DNA from: Vishniacozyma victoriae
Lineage: Eukaryota; Basidiomycota; Tremellomycetes; Tremellales; Bulleribasidiaceae
NCBI GenBank assembly: GCA_017654735.1
Contig: JADPYG010000088.1
Location: 2,170,001 to 2,234,000 of the forward strand
Direction: 5' to 3'
DNA: 64,000 nucleotides
The notes beneath the pieces are model-generated. The model worked only from the letters and a program-made list of their open reading frames with translations, was not told where the DNA came from and did not search any database. Positions 46,674-57,613 of the stretch are shown here, one piece after another (the stretch's first letter is position 1; the number at the start of each line of letters is the position of its first letter). The translations under genes and the position numbers were made by a program.

Positions 46674-47082
46674 GACCTCTATGTCGCGTATTTATCCTTC
46701 AAAGCTGCTCTGACAGGTGAATGACTAGGTATATGGGAGATTGAGATATCAAAATCGAGGTCGTATGACTCGGTTCGGACTGATAGGACCGGAATGTCCG
46801 AGAGATGTCAGGAACCTAGGAAGCGGTGTAGAAACGGTATGGAATGACGAAATGGGCGTTACTGATATATCTATGTGGATGGCTATTGTATGTGTATATG
46901 CTGTGTGAGAGTCGTGTAGCTGTGTCGTTATTATGTATGAGACTATATGAGTTGAGATGTACAATAAGGTGAATAGATTGAATGCAACGTGCTGAAGGGG
47001 ATCTTCGAATTCGACGTCATTTCGAGGCACGAATGATCTTGAGCTGAAATCATGGAATATCTTCTACTTGATCGACAAGTAC
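46674..47082. other. Divergent promoter region of MKK2 and IND1
   Basis: 409 bp, no gene. A 93-codon minus-strand ORF at 46749-47030 has no domain and lies where both promoters must be. Alternating TATATG/TGTATG runs are present at about 46865-46950. Confidence 0.35.
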
Positions 47083-48457
47083 ATGATGGCAGCGATCATG
47101 GGACCAAGAATGGCCTCGGCACTGGCTAGTGGATCAAGGACATACACAGGACTTCGAGCGGTTCATTCATCGGCACGAGTCGCATCACACGAGAACCCAT
47201 TGGTAGGCCGAATTCAGGCGATGCAGACTGGTAGCTAACGGCTAGGGCATCCCTCGACGCGATCCGAACCCAGCACCTGTAATTCCAAGAAGAGGAGCAC
47301 CGCCCTCAAAGTCAAGGATCAGAGGTGTAACGAGGGTCATCACCGTAGCATCAGGTAAAGGCGGAGTAGGCAAATCGACCGTTGCCGGTGGGTCAATTTC
47401 CAGCCTATCGCGGCCGGCTAGCTGATGGTAGCAAACCTGGCTTTGAGTCTACAGCAAACGAGTGGAGATAGTCTAGGCAGGACAGCAAGGATCGGTCTAC
47501 TGGATCTAGATATCTTTGGTCCATCCGTACCGAAATTGATGGGTTTGGAGGGGCACGAGCCGGATATGAGCAAGGGTATGCCTGATCGCGTCGCAGTAGA
47601 TTTTACTCATTTTCAGAGAACCGCCTGATACCACTGCAGAATCATGGGGTCAAGACAATGTCCATTGGATATCTTCTCCGTAAGTCGGATCGCGTCATTC
47701 GTAGTATCGGCTGATATGTAGCGCCAAATCCAGAGAATGATACCCCAGTGGCCTGGAGGGGAATGATGGTTATGAAGGCTGTTCAGCAGGTACGCGCCCA
47801 TGGGGAGATAGGCTGACGAGTAGCTATTGTTCGATGTCGACTGGACAACGGTCTCACAGTCAGGTTCATCTGATGATCTCGATGTGCTAGTCATCGATAT
47901 GCCCCCGGGGACAGGTGATGTTCAGCTCAGTCTAGGTCAACTAGTAGCTGTTGATGGTACGTCTCTCCTCATTACAACACTGATGGAAGGTGCGGTAATC
48001 GTCTCGACGCCGCAGGACGTAGCTCTAGTAGATGCTAGGAAAGGAGTAGCAATGTTCAAAAAAGTTGATATACCTGTACGCCATTCGCTGCGACGATGTC
48101 CTAGCTGATAATAGATCGCCGGTCTATTACTCAACATGTCCCATTTCAAGTGCTCGTCCTGTTCCACACCACACGAATTATTTGGATCACCCAAGAATTT
48201 CCTCAAAGCATCGTCTGACCTGAATCTGCCCGTGTTGGGTAAGCTATGTTGATTTTGTTGTTGCGCGAAGCTGACATTACACAGGGCAGATACCACTCGT
48301 TCCGCAAGTCAGTGATGGTGGGGATGCAGGTCGACCGATCATGGTACAAAGCGGCTCGGAGGGAGATGAGGTTCGGGAGGTGATGCGGGGGGTGGGAAGC
48401 GGCATTTGGGACTGGCTCAGTAGACGCCCGCTTTCGACAGTGGGTATTAGGGGATGA
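47083..48457 (+). CDS. IND1: Mitochondrial Mrp/Nbp35-type P-loop protein Ind1 (NUBPL)
   Basis: Iron-sulfur cluster assembly factor for respiratory complex I. The start at 47083 gives [20 protein letters not shown], a basic, Arg/Ser-rich mitochondrial leader. After an intron come GIPRRDPNP, and later [20 protein letters not shown], the deviant P-loop (split by an intron at about 47389-47434). Further motifs: [54 protein letters not shown]. The cluster-binding motif is CSSC in [18 protein letters not shown]. The end is PLSTVGIRG with TGA 48455-48457. Presence of complex I in this fungus is implied. The mitochondrial leader and short N-terminus separate it from cytosolic Nbp35 and Cfd1. Confidence 0.9.
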
Positions 48458-48895
48458 TCCATTGTACATTGTGTCATGTATCAGGCATCCCAATCTAGCG
48501 AGCACTGGGTCAACAGTCAGTGATTACCGCGGTGTGGTGCGTCAAACCATGTCCTGAGGCGGACTGCAACGGAGTGGTTGGCTGGGATTTGGCTCAGTAT
48601 TACCTCTGGGGTGCATGATGTGAGCGTATTCACTGATATCAACTAAGATGGTAGTTGGACTCGACCATTCTGGTGGCAGAGAGTGATCAGTAGAAGACAG
48701 CTAAGCAGGACTCGTTCGACTGCACGAGACCCAGACACCATCAGACACGGCAGCAGGGACCATCCACCACGAGGACCAAATTGCCATCTACCCCACATTC
48801 CGGACCGATAACTCAGAGAAAGTGATTTTCCAGTGCACTGACGCCGACCGCGGGTAGACCCAATGAGTTTCATGAATGATACATCTCAACTACGC
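48458..48895. other. Convergent intergenic region
   Basis: 438 bp between the ends of IND1 and the eS25 gene. Nothing recognisable on either strand. Confidence 0.35.
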
Positions 48896-49421
48896 CTAGT
48901 CCTTTCCTGCTCCGGAAGCCCTGGTGTATAGGAGCTGACCGTTGTGGTGAACGACTCGCTTGATGAGACCCTCTGACTCGAGGTGGGCGATTGCGCGTCG
49001 AGCAAGAGATCCGTTGATCTTCATTCGGTCAACGAGGGTAGAGGTGGTGATGACTCGGTAGGTTGGGACCTCCTTCATGATTCGGTCGCTGTGGGGTTAG
49101 TTTGAGTTCTTCGATAGTTTCGTATGATTCGTCAAACTCACTAGATGGGCTTGTCGAGGACGACGGCGTTGTTGGACTTATCCTTAACCTTTCCTTTCGA
49201 CCACTTCTTCTTCTTACTGCATTGTCAGTACTGCTCTTTTGAATCCTTTTTATCCAAATTCCTTCCTTCCACCGATCTGCTTTTATTAAGTGAAATGTTG
49301 ACCTACCCAGCCTTGGAACCGGCCTGCGCGGCGGCAGCCTTCTGGGCTGTATTATCAGTGACTGCTCTGTGTACTGTAGAGGGATATATAACTTACCTTT
49401 ACTCTTGACCTGGGGTGGCAT
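48896..49421 (-). CDS. RPS25: 40S ribosomal protein eS25
   Basis: Small-subunit ribosomal protein. Starts MPPQVKSK (ATG at 49421; an upstream in-frame ATG at 49439 is less likely). The first intron (from 49396) joins to AQKAAAAQAGSKAG and then the basic stretch KKKKWSKGKVKDKSNNAVVLD. The conserved winged-helix core is RIMKEVPTYRVITTSTLVDRM, then NGSLARRAIAHLESEGLIKRV and VVHHNGQLLYTRASG. TAG at 48896-48898. Intron-rich near the start, as is usual for ribosomal genes of these fungi. Confidence 0.95.
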
Positions 49422-49674
49422 ATTGATGGATAAGAGCAAGAGATAGAACGAGCAATGATCCTCTTAGCTATACTGCTACGAATTCAGGGTCCACCTATTC
49501 TCTCACTATACGCCTACTAGTTTGAATTTCGTGGAATTTGATTCCGCTGCGAGATATAATACCGAAACACCGACATGCAATGTGGCAGTGGAGGTTGACC
49601 ACCTTTGTCCACCTTGATGACGCCACTCTACGATCTTATCTATACAATCTATACTAAGCATCGACACCCAGACA

Positions 49675-51803
49675 ATGACCAGCAAGAGGCGTAGGACCAG
49701 TGGAGAGGGTAGCGAACGAACTCAAATCAATATTGCCCCAGCCTCCGTGCGCTCGGTGTTTGCCTATGATGAGATCTTCCTCCGTATCATGTCATTCCTC
49801 TCGCCGACGGATTTGGCAGTCGTTCAAGGAGTGAGCAAGCATTGGGCTAGGATAAGTCTGGATCCACAGGTGAGTCTTTCGGTATCATACAGAGGTTGAT
49901 TCCAGTCATGCTGAACGTGGTTTCTTGATTGTAATTGATTATCCAGCTATGGAAAACGCAATATCTTGGTACGTCCTCACTGCTTCTGTCTGACTAAAGC
50001 TAACGATACAGGTCGATATCCCCACCCTCATCATTCGAGGCTCATATACAAGCCGGGTCCTACAACACCTTCAAGATCGCTCAGACCGATAGCTAGACTA
50101 CCGTCGAGAGCCTTCCCACCTCCTTCGCCTTCTCGCACTTCGTCTGGCTCGCGCACACCGGAACGTGACGACACTTTTGGTGGCGAAGGAGATACTATAC
50201 CTATAGTCACTCGGTTGGAGACCGAAGAAATAGGTCATGGAGTCAGGAATGATGGAATTGATTGGAAAATGATGCTGCGGCTTGGGACCAATTGGTAAGT
50301 CCAGCTGAAAGTCGTTGAGTCTTTAAGCTGATAGTCAGGTCCAACGGGAATGCATCATCAGCAAATAGTGTACAACTACCTCCCTCGCCCTCTCCTTCCG
50401 TAGCGTCTGGAATCACTCTAGCATTACCGCCAGCTTCTGCGCCCGACTCACCTCCATCAGAACAACATATCGCCCTCTTCCCGTCATTCATTGCGACCTC
50501 CAACCCAACATCGCCGCTGGTTCATATTCATCGTTGCAGTCCGGATGGATCTACGATATCACTGGGCATAGTTCCACCTCCACCTGGCTGGTCCTCGCCG
50601 TCTCGGCCTGATAATGTGACTGCTATCTCGGCGGATCAGGCGGTATCTTTTCCGGATGACAACGAACTATCTTCAGTATTGCCAGCACGACTGGGCGTGT
50701 TTTATCAATCTGGTGGATTTGTTATACTTCACATGACAGTCACCTCTGGCCGACTCGTATGGTCCAGGGAGTCGATTCATCCACCAAATAGTCGCCCGCG
50801 GGCTCTACGCCGGAGAGCTACGACCTACACATCGCTCGAGGGTGATCCGGTCGTCGTAGCCGCTATATATCACCCGATTATTATTACCTGTACACACGCT
50901 TTCCACCTTACATTCTATTACCTCCTATTACCTGATGGATCGCCAGCATCTCGCCCAGTCCAAATAGGCGCTATGCACTCCGACGTTTCGTTTCATCCAG
51001 CAATGTTATCGCTCTTTCCAGCTTCCGATACCGCTCAACGATTCCGCGCCGCCTTGACATATTGTTCGCCGCTATACCCGTATTCTTGGACAGTGGCTGT
51101 TCAGGAATTCAATATCCGTACTTCATCCACTTCTGGGTTGACGGACATTACCCGAGGAGATTGCTGGAATGTAGGAAGAGGTGACGAGGATATCCCCGAC
51201 CATGTCTGGCCAAGGAAGATCCGACCCATCACCGGCGTCAAAGGTCGTCCAGTCGGTGTAGGGACTGATGGGAGATGGGCAGTCCTAGCAGGTCAAGATA
51301 ATCAGATTCAAGTCTATTCTCTACCCACGGCCAAATCGGAAAGTACGAAACCAGCTCCAATCGCACATTCACATACCCTCCTCGCTCATTCCGCTGCTAT
51401 CACCTCAATAGCCCTCGCATCAGGTAGGGTAATATCAGGAGGAAGAGACGGCAGAGTCCTAGTATGGGAATTGGACGAGGATACCGATCTCGAAGATCCC
51501 TTACGAGGTCGAACGGTCGCGTACGTTGAAGTGCGACCGGGGGGTAGGAGGCCGAAATGGCGTGGAGCGGCTGGACCTGATGATGAAGAAGAGGTCGAGA
51601 GGGAAGAGGGATTACCTCATCCTCAATCTATTTCGGGGGCTGCTAGGAGTTTGTTTTTACCTCGATTACCTGAGGGGTTTGAGGTCAGAGATGAACAGAG
51701 ACGAGATATCATCAGGCAGTTGGCTTTTGATGAGGAGAAGATCGTGGGGTTGGTCAGGGAGGGTCAGGGGGAGGTGCTCAAGGTTTGGGGATTCAATGGG
51801 TGA
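49675..51803 (+). CDS. F-box protein with C-terminal WD-like repeats
   Basis: Probable substrate receptor of an SCF ubiquitin ligase. It starts MTSKRRRTSGEGSER (basic), then the F-box FAYDEIFLRIMSFLSPTDLAVVQGVSKHWARIS. Three introns lead to a long final exon from about 50339. A Pro/Ser-rich linker (50050-50170) follows the F-box. The C-terminal half shows beta-propeller features: GRWAVLAGQDNQIQVYSL, LLAHSAAITSIALASGRVISGGRDGRVLVWEL, and a last strand LVREGQGEVLKVWGFNG, TGA after it (51801-51803). The gene can be classed by domain but I do not recognise an orthologue by name. Its last 50 bp and 3' flank have been duplicated in tandem. Confidence 0.8.
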
Positions 51804-52094
51804 CTGCCATGACAGACACCTTACAACCCCCAGTGCCCGTCAGACAGGTATATATGAGCCTCACTACTACGAAAATGAGTCTCATCTATGAATGTCTTGT
51901 CCACTTTGAACCTACTTTTGGGCTGGTCAGGGAGGGTCAGGGTGAGGTGTTGAAGGTTTGGGGATTCAATGGGTGACTGCCATGACAGACACCTTACAAC
52001 CCCCAGTGACCGTCAGACAGGTATATATGAACCTCACTACTACGAAAATGAGTCTCATCTATGAATGTTTTGTCCACTTTGAGCCTACTTCTAC
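51751..52094. repeat. Recent 173-bp tandem duplication of the F-box gene tail
   Basis: Unit 1 runs from about 51751 to 51923, unit 2 from 51924 to 52094, with only about eight to ten differences by eye. Each unit holds the codons for VREGQGEVLKVWGFNG, the TGA, and about 120 bp of 3' flank including CAGGTATATATGA. Unit 2 is not needed for the gene and lies in the convergent gap before APH gene 5 (ends 52389). The rest of the gap (52095-52388) shows nothing. Confidence 0.93.
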
Positions 52095-52388
52095 TTACTC
52101 GCCGCTATGCAGAGTCAGATCGGAACTACGACACTACAACGTCATACTGATCGGTGCTGATGGCTTCATGTTTTCCAGAAGGCTACATGATGGGCAGAAA
52201 CATCGGTCCTCCAAGATATGCTTCTTCAGCTCCCATAGAAGGTTGGTAACATGGCTTAGAAGTTTTTGATTAGGACTTCATTAGTGTTGCTAATGCGATT
52301 CGCATCTGGCGTAAATCTGCAAACGGGACAGAACAGTACGACCGAGAAACCTGGGAATGCATACGTGTTTGTATGACAACTATGGAGG

Positions 52389-53954
52389 TCACGACGCGCG
52401 TCGAGCTGCCAAGGCAGCGAGATGGGCAGCTATCGCGGGAGTCACCACGGGGGGAGGTCGTTCCGGTTCGGGCAGTCGCTCTTCTACGGAGTATATCGCC
52501 AGTCCTGGGTCGTCCTTGAACATTTCGAGACATTCAGCCTGCCAGTCGTTCATCGTCTTGGGAAATGTTAAGCCTTGCTCGCCCCGGCCGAAGGTCCGTC
52601 GGAATCTTGTGACAGCCCTGATATCCCTGAATGGCCATTGATGATCGATCTCGATGAGTCGATACATTGGACCTGACCGGACGCACTCGGCGAGATCGGG
52701 CCTCTGCCTAGCTTCGTAGGCTTCTATGAGCAGCTCTTCTTCTCTAGTCAAAGAGTCGAGCTCTTCGCTCTCCTGGTAGTCCACCCCTTGATGTCGCAGG
52801 AATGCCTTTGGGGCCATGAAAGCCACTTCTTTGATTGTGGTAAACGCCCTGCCGCATCAGTACACACCATAAGTCGGACATAGGGGACTTGCCAGTCCCA
52901 ATCCAGTACCGCAGAAAGACGCCCGTCCTGCCGGAAAAATTGTTGCATCCCTTCGTCGGCATGATTGATGTAAGTCATGGTGTCTTTGCTGAGGGGGCCA
53001 TATGATCGAAGGAGACGTTTCTTGTCCAGGTGACTTAGATAAGCCCGTAACCGTAAATGTCCCCTTTTCCTTGAAGCTTCCATCTGCTTGTCCCAGTAAC
53101 CGAATAGGGCTTGCTGTAAGGTTTCGCACGGCCCAATCATCCATGGAGGTCCAGGCAACTGAATTGCTTGCTGTCCCATGGGGCCGACCTCGAATTTCCC
53201 TTCCTCGCTGCGTACTAGCTGCCCGACACCTTCGAACGGTATGTTCGAAATGGCTATTTGATGATCCGCGTAGCTACCCATGAAAAGGCGAGCTTCGGCC
53301 AGGTCTTTAGGTACCCCGAGTGCGGGACGGCGGTTGGCAGAAACAGGAGGCATCGGCGGACCTGTTGGCATGCATACCCTCGGTACGGGAGCCTCCGGAA
53401 GCTTTGGTAAGACCATATCATCCCCTGGCATAAATTCACAATAAAAGTGAGCAGTGTCGTAACCTGTCATCAGCTGTCGAAACCTCACGAGAACAGGCCG
53501 TGTCACGCACCAGGGGTTACCGAGTCTTTCGAGAATGAAAGATACGCGTTCGGAACTGTTTTTAGTCCAGCCGCTGCCATAGCCTGAAGCGTCGCTACCT
53601 CGCGTTCAACGCCAAACCAGTAGTGTTCAGGGGGGCACACAGGGTGTTCAGGCCTGTTGTAATCCCTACGTACTCTGAGAAGCCACTTGACACCATCTTC
53701 AAACACAATGGGGAAATGCAGATTGAAATGTCCCTTTTCCAAGCACTTCCGGATATCATCCTCGGTCTCCGGCTGAATGACAGTGAACTGCTTGCCTGGT
53801 CGAAGTGAGCCGAGATCGGCCTCGACCGTGGTCTTGGACAGGCTGAGGATTTGCAGGCCCTGGACTGTCAGTGTATCAAAAGTGGCTGACTTACTAGTCT
53901 GGGATGCGCGTCCTTGCCCCGTATATTCGGGTTGTCGGTGAAAATTGTTGTCAT
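52389..53954 (-). CDS. APH-fold protein without zinc finger (paralogue 5)
   Basis: The start MTTIFTDNPNIRGKDAHPRL (ATG 53952-53954) has no Cys; it is spliced to GLQILSLSKTTVEADLGSLRPGKQF, which matches the exon 3 start of paralogues 1-4. Kinase-fold parts: VKWLLRVRRDYN, AGLKTVPNAYLSF, FYCEFMPGDDM, GPCETLQQALFGYWDKQ. The catalytic loop reads NHADEGMQQFF, with Asp kept and the metal-binding Asn replaced by Gln; the DFG-equivalent is AVLDWDW. The C-terminal part has LIEAYEARQRPDLAECVRSG, the block shared by the whole set. Likely a pseudokinase that lost the finger exon. Paralogue 6 is the closest relative by the shared missing finger and the VPNAYL block. Confidence 0.78.
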
Positions 53955-54375
53955 TCTTTAAGCAATGTAGCTGAAGGGTATGTGTTGTGTGATGAGGTCG
54001 AATTCAGACGTCGAGGTTGATGAAGAAAACTGTGATGAAGAAGAGTGTTTCCGGACATTGTCTATGCGATATATTTATTTTACTCGATGGAACCCTCAGG
54101 CTTCCATCTATTGTAATTCGCAGCAGGGCTACGCTAGGGCGCAAACACCGGGTGGGCTGATCTGCGGCGACACAATGTGTCTACTGCAACATCTCCTCTG
54201 CGGAGCGACTCGTCCGCTCATTTGTTCTGTTTAGATTGCGGAATTAAAGTTGATTGATTGTGCCTGAGAGTACGATTACCCTGAGATGATATCACGATTC
54301 AAAGTTCTGGGGAGACATGTTGGACGTGTCAGCTCCTTTGTGACATAGTAACACCAATCCCATGTACAGTACCAC
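53955..54375. other. Divergent intergenic region
   Basis: 421 bp between APH gene 5 and the membrane hydrolase gene. It holds GATATATTTATTTTA at about 54068. The CGTCCCGTG box of paralogues 1, 3 and 4 is absent. No gene was recognised. Confidence 0.35.
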
Positions 54376-56981
54376 ATGACGCTCACAATACCACTCCCTT
54401 CCCCCGGTGTCCGACGGGATGATCTCTTCACACCGATAGCGGAGCTATTGCCTCTGCCACAAGAGACCTACCCCAGGATATTCGATAAACGTAAACCGGA
54501 CAAGGGGTATTATATCGCACTTTGTCTTGTTCTGAGTCTATGGGTCATCACCCCTTTCTCATGGTACGGTGTCTTTCCATCCGGTAGTAACATTCAGCTG
54601 ACGATTTAGTGTCTACCTACTATGGTTTGCCGTGTTTGGTCCCGGCATTTCAGGCAGAGCAGGCCTGACGTCGACAATATTCGCCGCCTACGCTCTCACA
54701 GAAGTGGTCTTTGCGATCTATCACTACTACCTCGTCCACTTTGTTCAAGCTCCAGCTCCACCCTCCGAGCTACCCCTCGAGATCCGTAATGCCCTCTTCC
54801 AAAAAGTCCTACACGCCGGCCTCGCCTATCCCGAAGTCCCAACACGTTCACTCGATCAAGCGTATGGGGAAGATGGGTATTTCGAACATGCAGAAAGGAT
54901 GTATGGTGCTGGTTTGATGTCGGCGAAGGAGCTCCACCATGCGAGGGATCATGAATATGAGGATGCAATGGGTATAGGAAGACCTAGGAGGCGTGTGGGA
55001 AGGATATCACAGGAGGACAAGAATACTATTGAATCATTTGTGGAGGAGAATGAGGGTGATAGGGAACGTAGACTGCGGCAGCAGATCGAGGGGGATACGA
55101 TGGGACTAGAGAATGAAGAGGCCGAGACACCTTTGGAAGACGCATATGGGAACCGGGTGATGCTCCATGCCCACGACAGGCGAGCAGTCGAGTTTAGGGA
55201 ACGTTTAAGGACCTGGTGAGCCATCTGAACTCCATTCTGGTAAAACCTCAAGCTGATGACCAGGTTCAATCACGCTCCATGGGAATCCCTACGCCGGCAA
55301 AACGTGCTGGCATGGCTATCGTGGTCCTGCTTCACCTTGCCATATGAAGAAGCAAAGAAGAATCGGTCATTCATGATATATCTCGAGAAGACTATGAAGA
55401 CGCTGGAAGCTAGGACGGGGATGATCATACCCGAGGGATATGATCCTGAGATCTCGATATTGCGGCTCACCCTCGACCCTGTGAATGTGAGCACCAATCC
55501 CCATGACCAAGACTGGTTTCTAGAGCTGATCAGATCAGGCTAAGAGTCGACCTCTCCTGCTGTATGCGCTTTCGAACGGTATCAATGCTTGGCTTCGAAA
55601 TGTGGTATATCCACATCAGGGCATGAAATTGGTAGAATTATCGCCACTTCCTCCGGGGCGTACGAGTTGACAATCAGTACACCGAAGGCGAAATCGACTA
55701 TCTCATCCGTATACCTCCGGGATGGACACCAGAAAAGAACGACACGCGAAGCAATAGTGTTCCTCTGGTCTATCTCCAGGGCCTCGGCTTCGGCCTCGTA
55801 AGTATATAGCAGGACCGCGAACACAAACAGCTGATCTTCAGTTGCAAAATCACCTTCTCATCAAACACCTCATCAAATCCCTGCCCACTCATCCGCTCCT
55901 GATACCTCTACCCCCACATACTTCTCAATCTGTCTTTCACCCCCGACATCTCCGACCATGGAGCCGCCCGGAGGTAGTCAGCGTGATGAAGCGTATATGC
56001 ACAAAGTGGGGTTTCTGGGAGGAAGGGGATGACCAAACACCTTCTAAAGGTGGTGTATCGATGTTGAGTCATTCCAACGGGAGTGTGGCTCATGGCTGGT
56101 GTGAGTGCTGTCTCGGAACCGGGAGTGGGGCGCTGAACTAGCAGTGCTGAAGGACTCTCCAAGTCTGGTGAAGCGAAGTACATTCGTCGATCCGGTCGTC
56201 TTCTGCCTCTGGGAAGGCGATGTGTGTCATTCATTCTGCTATAGACAGCCTGCAACGGTAAGCTACCGGGAACGAGACGGACTGCAGCTGATGATCAGGC
56301 ATTGGAATTATTGTTGTATTACTTTATCGCCAGCGAGGTTGGGATTGCGAATTACATTCAGAGGGTATGTCCGTGGTATGACGAGTACTGATTAAGTAGC
56401 ACTTCGACTGGGCCGACAATACTTTATTCTTTGAAGAGATACCGAACGGGTTGGATCCTCGAAAGACTGCTTTCTTCCTTGGAGGGAAGGATATCATCAT
56501 TGATGCTGCTGTACGTGTCCTCTTGATCCACCATTCCAGAGCTGACCCTGATAGCGGACCAGGAAATACCTGGAAGGCCGTAAGCATCATCCCAAATATG
56601 ACAGGGCATCACTGATAGATAGATGGGGTAACACCTAGAGGACTCCACTGGGACGCCAAAGCAGGTCACGGAGACGGACTATCAGGGGATTCCCGAAACA
56701 GAGTCGTCATGTACGCCGGTACAGGATCAACACGAGGCTGGAAAGGATGGATCAAATCCGGTCGACATCGACATAGTATGGGAATGAAGGATTGGCAAGA
56801 GCAGCAAGCTGCTAGTGGTCATGGTATGGGTATTGAGATAGAGGGAGTAGAGGGGCCAATTACTGGAAGTAGCCAATCTTCATTCACTATCGGGAGCCCG
56901 GTAGATAGCTCGGAGCCTACGAGTCCGATCGACGGGTCGGATGAGGACGGTGATGAGTGGGCTCAGGACGATGATGAATGA
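54376..56981 (+). CDS. Membrane-anchored alpha/beta hydrolase
   Basis: Two N-terminal transmembrane segments (YYIALCLVLSLWVITPFSW, then LLWFAVFGPGISGRAGL and STIFAAYALTEVVFAIYHYY) precede a charged cytosolic stretch (54900-55210). The hydrolase fold follows: VPLVYLQGLGFGLLQNHLLIKHL (oxyanion region), then the nucleophile motif SHSNGS in VSMLSHSNGSVAHGW, a variant of GxSxG with Ser first. Later parts include VFCLWEGDVCHSFCYR, FDWADNTLFFEEIP, and a histidine block HGDGLSG. The tail is acidic (SPIDGSDEDGDEWAQDDDE). At least eight introns: two exons at about 55541-55612 and 55659-55800 are joined by GT..AG pairs. The family is known in fungi as a lipid hydrolase-like group; the substrate is not shown by sequence. 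Confidence 0.75.
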
Positions 56982-57613
56982 TGAATTGTATCCCAGATTT
57001 GAGTGAACTATGATAAGCTCCAGAGGACATTGTGTAGAGCTCACCAAGAGCAGTTTGACAATTGCTCCTTTTCTTGCCCGCAGCTTCCTCTTCTGCTTGA
57101 CTCCGATCTACCTCTACCTCCGCCAGCCCGAGTGAAAATGGTTTGGAGATTTGTCGGCACCGCAATTGACCCTGTGCACCCAATTTGCAGTAGTGAGCTT
57201 TCAAAGAATTGTCACATCGTAGGTTGTAAGTTACACTTCACTCTATGCCGACGTCCCGATGCTACACTCCACTCACTCGAGGCTATTCCATCACGTCCGC
57301 AAAGGTCAGGCCTACAGCCCAAGTCGAGAATGCCGGGGCGATGCTGCGCCTATGCGGTCCCTCTTGCTATGACGCACATGTGAGGGATCTTGATTAAGGT
57401 TCGGTAGATCTGTGACGGGAGTGGGTGTTGTTATTGACAAAGTTTATGAAACCATGACCTGCAAGTCCCCCCCAGGTGGCCCTTTGGATGGTATGGGCCG
57501 AATCTAGGGCCAAGCAAACAACAAACAAGTCGACAGGGATATATAAGGTATTGCAGACCTGTCCGATTCCTCACCATTCACTATACCATAACATCTACTT
57601 GTAACCTTACAAG
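56982..57613. other. Intergenic region with possible zinc-finger relics
   Basis: 632 bp before APH gene 6. A plus-strand ORF at 57003-57383 contains TLCRAHQEQFDNC and CHIVGC, both reminiscent of pieces of the AN1 fingers of paralogues 1-4 (LCRxHx5, CHIKGC), in the wrong order. This may be a decayed finger exon or chance. Near the start of gene 6 there are TATATAAGG (57539) and a CT-rich leader. Confidence 0.3.
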
